From an uncultured Bifidobacteriaceae bacterium (GTDB lineage: Bacteria; Actinomycetota; Actinomycetes; Actinomycetales; Bifidobacteriaceae): DNA of 64,000 nucleotides. Made by a program: the position numbers and the translations under genes. A model generated the notes under the pieces. That model had not been told where the DNA came from and made no database searches. It saw only the letters and a list, made by a program, of their open reading frames with translations. Location of the stretch: positions 54,386 through 118,385 of the forward strand of contig CAMXYK010000002.1 of NCBI GenBank assembly GCA_947253155.1, in the 5' to 3' direction. Of the stretch, positions 58,893 to 64,000 are shown in pieces (positions within the stretch are counted from its first letter, which is position 1; each line of letters opens with the position of its first letter).

Positions 58893-60314
58893 ATGACTGC
58901 TTTTCGTGAATTAAGCGTGGAAAATCGCATAAAGACCTTGCAAAACGAGGGCGCGATAGACGAGTCTGACGCAACTTTTTTGCTTAAGCAGCTTGCGGAA
59001 AGTTCCGATGCCACAATTCCGGCGGATGTTGCGAATCATATGATTGAACATCAGATTGGAAAGTACACGCTTCCGGTTGGCGTTGTGCGAGGGCTGATTG
59101 TGAACGGCGAGACGCGGGACGTGCTGGTTGCAACCGAGGAGCCGTCCGTGATTGCGGCTGCGTGCAATGGGGCGAGGATTGCTGGGGCGACGAGTGATGT
59201 GGCAGGTGTTGTTGCGGCTGCGAGTGACAGTGCGAGGATTGCGGCTGTTGCGAGTGACAGTGCGAGGATTGCGGCTGCAAGTATTGAAGGCTGTATCGCA
59301 GCGCACTCTCCGCAATACGTAACAACCGCGCAAATAGCTTTTGAAGACTCGGACGGGAGCGTGGCGGCGCGTTTGCGTGAGATTGTTGAGGATTGCGAAA
59401 AGGTTGAAGAGTTATTGCGCATTGCAAACGAGTCACACCCATCAATGAGTAAAAGGGGTGGCGGCGCGCGAAAATGCCGCGTTTCAGCTTTGCACGGCTT
59501 CGCCAAGCTCGAGATTGACGTAGACACATGCGATGCGATGGGCGCAAACACAGTGAACACCATGGGCGAAGCCGTCAAAGCCCAGCTGGAAAGCTGGCTC
59601 GGCGTGCAGGCGCTAGTTGCAATACTCACGAACACCAGCCGCGTTGCCAGCACAGCAGAAGTGCATATACCGGTTGAAGCACTAGCATCCAGGCGGCTGG
59701 AAGACTCTGAACGAGAGCGCGAGGGAAAGCGCCTCGCACGCCGAATCGCGGCATTAAGCGCGCTGGCCGCCAGCGACCCGGAGCGCGCCGCCACGCACAA
59801 CAAAGGAATCCTAAACGGCATCGCAGGAGCCGCGCTCGCGTCCGGAAATGATACGCGAGCGCTAGAAGCGGCAGCACACGCGTGGGCGGCGCGATCCGGT
59901 CGCTACCTACCACTGTCAACGTGGAACACCGAAACCTTAAACAACCAAACCATACTCCACGGCCGTATTGAAATTCCGCTCCAAATCGGCATTGTTGGCG
60001 GCTCAATCTCGTCTCTTCCAATGGCAAAACTCGCGCTTAAAATCGGCAAATACAAGAACGCAAACGACTTTAGAAACACGCTTGCAGCTCTCGGCTTAGT
60101 GCAAAATCTTGCGGCACTGCGCGCGTTGGCAGGCCCCGGAATTCAGGCAGGTCACATGGCATTGCAAGCGTCAAATCTTGCGATTGCAGCCGGTGCAAAA
60201 GGCGCAGAAATCGAGGAAATCGCACATAATCTTATGCAACTTAGCGCATCAGAGCGCACTACGGAAAAAGTTGCGAAATTGCTTAAAAAGTTACGTGAAT
60301 CAAGTAAAAATTGA
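58893..60314 (+). CDS. mvaA: hydroxymethylglutaryl-CoA reductase, class II (degradative-type fold)
   Basis: 473 residues starting MTAFRELSVENR at ATG 58893, behind GAGGTGAT. It makes mevalonate from HMG-CoA. Catalytic residues: Glu in VATEEPSVIAA, Lys in NKGILNGI, Asp in ASGNDTRALEAAAHA, and His in GIQAGHMALQ. Class II enzymes are about 425-430 residues. The excess lies at about 84-135, just after the catalytic Glu loop, as a three-fold repeat of SDSARIAA-type sequence (30-bp DNA repeat near 59210-59290). Repeat-free GC-richer coding follows. Confidence 0.95.
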   Translation: MTAFRELSVENRIKTLQNEGAIDESDATFLLKQLAESSDATIPADVANHMIEHQIGKYTLPVGVVRGLIVNGETRDVLVATEEPSVIAAACNGARIAGATSDVAGVVAAASDSARIAAVASDSARIAAASIEGCIAAHSPQYVTTAQIAFEDSDGSVAARLREIVEDCEKVEELLRIANESHPSMSKRGGGARKCRVSALHGFAKLEIDVDTCDAMGANTVNTMGEAVKAQLESWLGVQALVAILTNTSRVASTAEVHIPVEALASRRLEDSEREREGKRLARRIAALSALAASDPERAATHNKGILNGIAGAALASGNDTRALEAAAHAWAARSGRYLPLSTWNTETLNNQTILHGRIEIPLQIGIVGGSISSLPMAKLALKIGKYKNANDFRNTLAALGLVQNLAALRALAGPGIQAGHMALQASNLAIAAGAKGAEIEEIAHNLMQLSASERTTEKVAKLLKKLRESSKN

Positions 60315-60354
60315 GGAAAATTTAGGAATTTAGGGATTTAGGAATTTAGGGAAA

Positions 60355-61647
60355 ATGAGCACAAAAAATACCGAAACAATCACCCCACAAACGAACGCAC
60401 AACCAATCACCGTCGGCATCGACCGCATCTCCTTCGCCACGCCGCACTACTACTTGAATCTAACGGATTTGGCGAACGCACGCGGAATCGACCCTAATAA
60501 ATTCACAATCGGCATCGGCCAAAGCGAGCAATCCGTGCCGCCAAATCACCAAGACATCGTCACTCTCGCCGCCGAAGCCGCGCGCCCACTCCTACCCCAC
60601 ATCGATAGCAATCGCCTCAAAATGCTAATCGTCGGCACTGAAAGCGGCATCGACGCAAGCAAATCGAGCGCGCTATACGTTCAAAATCTGCTAAAACTCA
60701 CGCCGTGGGTGCGTGTCGTTGAAGTAAAAGAGGCTTGCTACGGCGGTACCGCAGCTTTGATGATGGCATGCGACTATGTGCGCGCGCACGCCGAAAAAGA
60801 TCCGCAAGTGCTCGTTATTGCGGCCGATATTGCGCGCTACGGTCTTGCAACTCCTGGCGAAGTAACGCAGGGCGCTGGAGCTGTAGCAATGCTTGTGAGC
60901 GCAAATCCGCACGTGCTTGAAATTAACGACGATAGCGTTGTAAAATCCGCGGATATTCAGGACTTTTGGCGACCGGTTTATCAGGATACTGCGCTTGCTC
61001 GTGGCAAGTTTTCAACTGAGCAGTATATACAGTTTTTCTGCGATGTGTGGAAAGAGTATTGTGCGCAAAACGGTTGCAATTTCAACGATTTCGCAGGATT
61101 ATGCTTCCATTTGCCGTATACGAAAATGGGTTTGAAAGCACTTAAGGCGGCGATGAATTCTTGCGATAATTCTTGCGATAATACTTGCGCTGATAGCAAC
61201 TTAAGCGAATCTTCGCGCAATCGCTTACTTTCGCGCTACGAAACCAGCACGAAGTACAGTCGTCGCGTAGGCAATATTTATACGGGATCCTTGTATTTGG
61301 GATTATTGTCTTTGCTTGAGCTAGACGAATACGCTCACGAAAATAGTAAGCTTCCTCAACTTAAAAGCGGCGATAAAATCGGCTTATTCTCGTACGGTTC
61401 CGGCGCTGTTGGCGAATTTTTCAGCGGCACGCTTGCGCCTGGATTTAAGGACGCGCTTTTCGCTAGGGAGCACGCGTATATGCTTGATTCGCGCGTGCGC
61501 TTAAGCGTTGCTGATTACGAGGCTATGTTTTCTAGCGTTGCGCCTTACGCTCCGGAGGATTTCGTAAGCGACGCATCTCACCGCGATTGCGCACACTTCT
61601 TCCTGGAAGGCATATCATCGCAAGAGCGTCACTACTCCGCGCACTAA
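60355..61647 (+). CDS. mvaS: hydroxymethylglutaryl-CoA synthase
   Basis: 430 residues from ATG 60355. It condenses acetoacetyl-CoA with acetyl-CoA. Signatures: VGIDRISFATPHYYL, GTESGIDASKSSA, the nucleophile Cys in KEACYGGTAALMMACDYV, the His in GLCFHLPYTKMG, and GNIYTGSLYLGLLSLLE. Bacterial enzymes are about 385-395 residues. Part of the excess is a Cys/Asn/Asp repeat (NSCDNSCDNTCADSN, residues about 267-282), from a 12-bp tandem repeat at about 61156-61200. It lies 40 bases after mvaA; a short A/T repeat (GGAATTTAGG) is in the gap. Confidence 0.95.
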   Translation: MSTKNTETITPQTNAQPITVGIDRISFATPHYYLNLTDLANARGIDPNKFTIGIGQSEQSVPPNHQDIVTLAAEAARPLLPHIDSNRLKMLIVGTESGIDASKSSALYVQNLLKLTPWVRVVEVKEACYGGTAALMMACDYVRAHAEKDPQVLVIAADIARYGLATPGEVTQGAGAVAMLVSANPHVLEINDDSVVKSADIQDFWRPVYQDTALARGKFSTEQYIQFFCDVWKEYCAQNGCNFNDFAGLCFHLPYTKMGLKALKAAMNSCDNSCDNTCADSNLSESSRNRLLSRYETSTKYSRRVGNIYTGSLYLGLLSLLELDEYAHENSKLPQLKSGDKIGLFSYGSGAVGEFFSGTLAPGFKDALFAREHAYMLDSRVRLSVADYEAMFSSVAPYAPEDFVSDASHRDCAHFFLEGISSQERHYSAH

Positions 61648-61688
61648 AAACCAACGCCAAACCCCCGGCAAATGTTCCATAAAATGGC

Positions 61689-61816
61689 TGACGTTCGCGC
61701 TATAAGCGCTCACTGCTGAGCTTGCACGGAAAGTCCACTGGACTTTCCGTCTGAGCAAGCTCACGCTCCGAATTGCTTTCGCGCGCGCTGTGCTGCGCTC
61801 AAGCAGGTCGTCGCGC
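61689..61816. repeat. 128-bp palindromic dispersed element, copy B
   Basis: The reverse complement of this stretch matches 24221-24348 nearly end to end. The centre is the palindrome GGAAAGTCCACTGGACTTTCC. A GGCAAATGTTCCATAAAA half-unit precedes it (61667-61684). It lies between the mvaS stop and the zinc-ribbon gene stop, in a convergent gap. Confidence 0.9.
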
Positions 61817-61880
61817 AACCCAAACTACTCACCCTTGCGCAGCCTCAGCCGCGCAGCCTCAGTCGCGTGCATCAGCCGCT

Positions 61881-63239
61881 CTACTCGCTATACTCCTTTA
61901 TCACATGAATCTCACCCACCGTAGGCTGACGAGCCGGCAATTCCAGCCAATTTCCACCGTCGTAACTTCCTGGGCGAGCCGCAACCATAATCTTTTTATC
62001 CGCATACTTTTCAACAAACGCAGCCTGATCTTTATCTGAATTATCGAATCGAACAGAAACAAGATCAAATATCATGTGACTTGGCATAAACCCACCATAC
62101 ATTCCACTGCAAAAACCGTTACCCGAACGCTTCTGATCTAATGCAATAATATCAAAAGTACCGTCTCCTTCGCTTCCTTCGCTAAGAGATTTCATAACTT
62201 CATCCTTAGCATTTGGATCATCTGGAGTAGTACCAGGATAATCGTACGCTTCTTCAGCGCTCAACCTTTTAACAGTTCCAGAAAAAACTTGATACCCTTT
62301 TCCAAGCCACTCATTAATAGTTTTATTCATCTTCTTCTGCTCAGGATTTAAATTCGGGGTATTAATCAGATTGTTTATATCAGTTAAGTCATTAACGGAC
62401 ACAAATTTTGGATACACAAAATTTTGCAAACCAGCCAACGAGCCTGTAGTAAATTTGGTCTTAAATTCTATAGGCTTAGCAACGTCAACCGTAGATTTAT
62501 CAAAACTCTTACCATTAATTTTGTATGTATACACATGCCAAGGAAGACCATCAACACCATCATTTTCAGGAGTTTGATACGATCTTGCAACAACAATACC
62601 GTCATGATTACCGCCGAAGAACATAGTGCCACGCTCTTCATAAATATCATGTCTATCTATAATGTCCGGATACGAAACAATCTTCCCATTTTTGTACGAG
62701 AATACGTGAATATATTTATCTTCACCAATATTGAAATCTTCAGACGCAGTAACAACCATTTCCGGAATATTGTCGCCATCAATATCCCACAATGCGTAGT
62801 AATAGCTGTAATGCTGAGGGAAATTAGTAGAAGTATAAGATCCGCTATCAATCACATTTTTGTAAGCTTTACCGGCATTTGAGATAATATCGTCTTGAGT
62901 TAAAGCTTTAGGCGCGCTTGCGTTATTAAAAGCGTTACCTGCAGCATTCGGATTAGAATTTGCACCGCGAGTTGATGAAGAATTATTATTTGAGCGGAAG
63001 TACCATACGCAAGTGCATACAACTAGCACAATTACAACAACAGCGGAGATTACGGTAATAATAAGATTTTTAGGTTGACTTAGTGCTGCAAAGAACTTGG
63101 AAAACTTCGGTTTAACTGGATTAAGCTGCTGAACATAAGCAGGCTGCTGCTGAGAATCTACATCTTCTACTCTCGCGCCGCAATTTGCGCAAAACTTGCC
63201 AGTACCGTTAAGGCGATTACCACAATTAATACAAAACAT
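61881..63239 (-). CDS. zinc-ribbon membrane protein with a large extracellular domain
   Basis: 452 residues from ATG 63239, behind GTGAGGG. The N-terminal zinc ribbon is MFCINCGNRLNGTGKFCANCG (four Cys). Q/P-rich sequence and one membrane segment follow (IITVISAVVVIVLVVCTCVWY, near 57-80), then an N/S/A-rich stalk and an extracellular domain of about 320 residues. That domain has a YALWDIDGDNIPEMVVTASED segment, an FG-GAP or calcium-binding-like DxDGDxxPE. Function is unknown. Zinc-ribbon single-pass proteins of this plan are common in Gardnerella and other Gram-positives. A hairpin repeat array follows upstream of its promoter. Confidence 0.75.
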   Translation of the reverse strand: MFCINCGNRLNGTGKFCANCGARVEDVDSQQQPAYVQQLNPVKPKFSKFFAALSQPKNLIITVISAVVVIVLVVCTCVWYFRSNNNSSSTRGANSNPNAAGNAFNNASAPKALTQDDIISNAGKAYKNVIDSGSYTSTNFPQHYSYYYALWDIDGDNIPEMVVTASEDFNIGEDKYIHVFSYKNGKIVSYPDIIDRHDIYEERGTMFFGGNHDGIVVARSYQTPENDGVDGLPWHVYTYKINGKSFDKSTVDVAKPIEFKTKFTTGSLAGLQNFVYPKFVSVNDLTDINNLINTPNLNPEQKKMNKTINEWLGKGYQVFSGTVKRLSAEEAYDYPGTTPDDPNAKDEVMKSLSEGSEGDGTFDIIALDQKRSGNGFCSGMYGGFMPSHMIFDLVSVRFDNSDKDQAAFVEKYADKKIMVAARPGSYDGGNWLELPARQPTVGEIHVIKEYSE

Positions 63240-63260
63240 ATGAAACCCTCACTGGGTGAG

Positions 63261-63269
63261 ATTATAACA
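63261..63269 (-). promoter_or_regulatory. candidate extended -10 promoter of the zinc-ribbon gene
   Basis: The minus strand reads TGTTATAAT (a TGN followed by consensus TATAAT), 22 bases before the ATG. The leader would be only about 15 bases. No good -35 hexamer is visible, which fits an extended -10 promoter. Confidence 0.5.
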
Positions 63270-63380
63270 TAGAAAGCGCCTAAGATTTTACATCCTCAAT
63301 CGTAATATTCATCAACCAAAAGACCAAATCGCACAAAACAATTCACAATTCTCGCCACTTACCACAGTGACCTACACTGC

Positions 63381-63396
63381 CTTCGTTAACGAAGGT
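63381..63396. repeat. perfect 16-bp palindrome
   Basis: CCTTCGTTAACGAAGG is perfectly self-complementary. It lies just outside the left inverted repeat at 63400. It could be an operator-like site or the tip of a hairpin. No gene overlaps it. Confidence 0.7.
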
Positions 63397-63399
63397 AGA

Positions 63400-63444
63400 C
63401 CGAGCTTTCACTGAAAGTGGGTTATAGGCCAAAAAGTGTGTAAT
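63400..63444. repeat. left arm of an inverted repeat enclosing a hairpin array
   Basis: ACCGAGCTTTCACTGAAAGT, then GGGTTATAGGCCAAAAAGTG and TGTAA. Its inverse is found at 63947-64000. A third partial copy of ACAAAAAGTGTGTAA is at 63519-63533, inside the enclosed region. Confidence 0.8.
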
Positions 63445-63656
63445 AAATCATGTCTAACGCATTGCAATACAAGCATTTTGCTGTAATCGAATCTGTTTTA
63501 TGCACATTCGCTACCTGGACAAAAAGTGTGTAAAAAATAAGCTCATAACCCTTACGGCAGTAGGGATTATGCTATATCGAATGTGGGTTATTTCTTTAGT
63601 TGCTGGAGCGTCTAAGTAAGGATTGTACGAATATTTAATGGCAATTCGGCTTGAGT

Positions 63657-63905
63657 GTTACTAGCTCAGTTAGTTAGCTGAGATATTAACGGTGTTTTGC
63701 TTATCACCGTTACTAGCTCAGTTCGTTAGCTGAAATATTAACAGTGTTTTGCCTATTACCGTTATTTTCTCAGTTCGCTGACTGAGTTTTTAACAGTGTT
63801 TTGCCAATTACCGTTATTTTCTCAGTCAGTTAACTAAGTTAGTAACGGTGTTGAAGATATGAGTGTTAATATCTCAGTTCGCTGACTGAGTTTTTAACAG
63901 TGCTG
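63657..63905. repeat. 52-bp tandem hairpin array, about five units
   Basis: Units start with GTTA at 63657, 63709, 63761, 63813 and 63865. Each reads GTTA, a four-base variable stretch, CTCAGT, a loop, ACTGAG or a close variant, four bases, TTAAC, then GGTGTTTTGC and ATTACC. The CTCAG/CTGAG and GTTAA/TTAAC pairs let each unit fold; unit 1 also has ACGGTG...CACCGT. Units differ by substitutions, partly pair-preserving. The whole unit is repeated, with no unique spacers, so it is not a CRISPR. Non-coding. Confidence 0.88.
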
Positions 63906-63946
63906 AGGCTGCGGCTTATACTCGCAGAATATTCATCAGCTTAGCT

Positions 63947-64000
63947 TTACACACTTTTTTGGCCTATAACCCTATAACCCCAGTTTTCAGCAAGCTCGGC
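63947..64000. repeat. right arm of the inverted repeat enclosing the hairpin array
   Basis: TTACACACTTTTTTGGCCTA, then TAACCCTATAACCCC and CAGTTTTCAGCAAGCTCGGC. It is the inverse of 63400-63444, with a small internal duplication of TATAACCC. The window ends here, so the repeat may continue and its outer flank cannot be checked. Confidence 0.8.

Noticed and set aside
63657..63905. CRISPR array or tRNA-like repeats
   Set aside because: The entire 52-bp unit is repeated, with no unique spacers, and no cloverleaf or T-arm is present.

Overview
The window looks like chromosome of a low-GC member of the Bifidobacteriaceae, most likely Gardnerella. That assignment is inferred from protein content and gene order, not from a search. 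The pointers are actinobacterial-only families (DUF4191, DUF3043, the DUF948 pair beside alaS), a fused shikimate kinase/3-dehydroquinate synthase, a complete SUF operon in the order sufB-D-C-S-U-T, a linked mevalonate gene set, LPXTG pili with a class C sortase, and a base composition that looks close to 40% GC. Nearly all genes are ordinary chromosomal genes. The unusual content is in the spaces between them and in repeats inside them.

Layout. 1-10.6 kb is a sortase-assembled pilus locus on the minus strand: a 2016-residue Rib-domain tip adhesin, an LPKTG backbone pilin, a small AT-rich membrane gene, and a class C sortase cut by the left edge. A run of ten G/C lies upstream of the adhesin gene, and short tandem repeats lie before and after the pilin gene. 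11-15 kb holds tRNA-Arg and a TPP-riboswitch-controlled ECF importer (YkoE-type S component plus one polypeptide carrying both ATPases and the T component). 15-20.4 kb holds DUF4191, DUF3043, an M20 dipeptidase, a low-molecular-weight phosphatase, folA and thyA (minus strand). 20.5-26.1 kb holds an OsmC protein, a GT4 glycosyltransferase and phoU (plus strand), then gpmA and lysS (minus strand). 26.6-30.4 kb holds tRNA-Pro, a TPR-DUF4037 protein coupled to a DUF4125 protein, and a HAD protein. 30.5-36.8 kb is the SUF operon. 37-42.8 kb is aroC-aroKB-aroQ-pyrG with an orphan prepilin-peptidase-like gene. 43-50 kb is mltG-ruvX-alaS-two envelope genes-a phosphatase-rpsD. 50.4-56 kb holds an ABC/FtsX/DUF4418 cassette and a PcrA helicase with low-complexity tails. 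56.1-61.7 kb holds xpt and the upper mevalonate genes (thiolase, HMG-CoA reductase, HMG-CoA synthase). 61.9-64 kb holds a zinc-ribbon membrane protein and then a non-coding block with a 52-bp hairpin array between inverted repeats.

Two themes run through the window. First, intergenic DNA carries several dispersed repeat families: a TTTGGAG/CTCCAAA palindromic motif at five loci, a GGCAAATGTTTCC...CGCCGGA motif, a double-hairpin element that ends in a terminator-like T run, a 128-bp inverted pair built around a long palindrome, and a roughly 150-bp repeat whose copies are 56 kb apart. Second, several housekeeping proteins carry in-frame, tandem-repeat-derived insertions (DHFR, SufU, SufD, thiolase, HMG-CoA reductase, HMG-CoA synthase, the ECF ATPase, PcrA). 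No CRISPR array, prophage or intact transposase was seen. The best candidates for something undescribed are the repeat-controlled pilus locus, the 63.4-64.0 kb hairpin array, the 216-bp folded element at 56.8-57.0 kb, and the DUF4037/DUF4125 pair.
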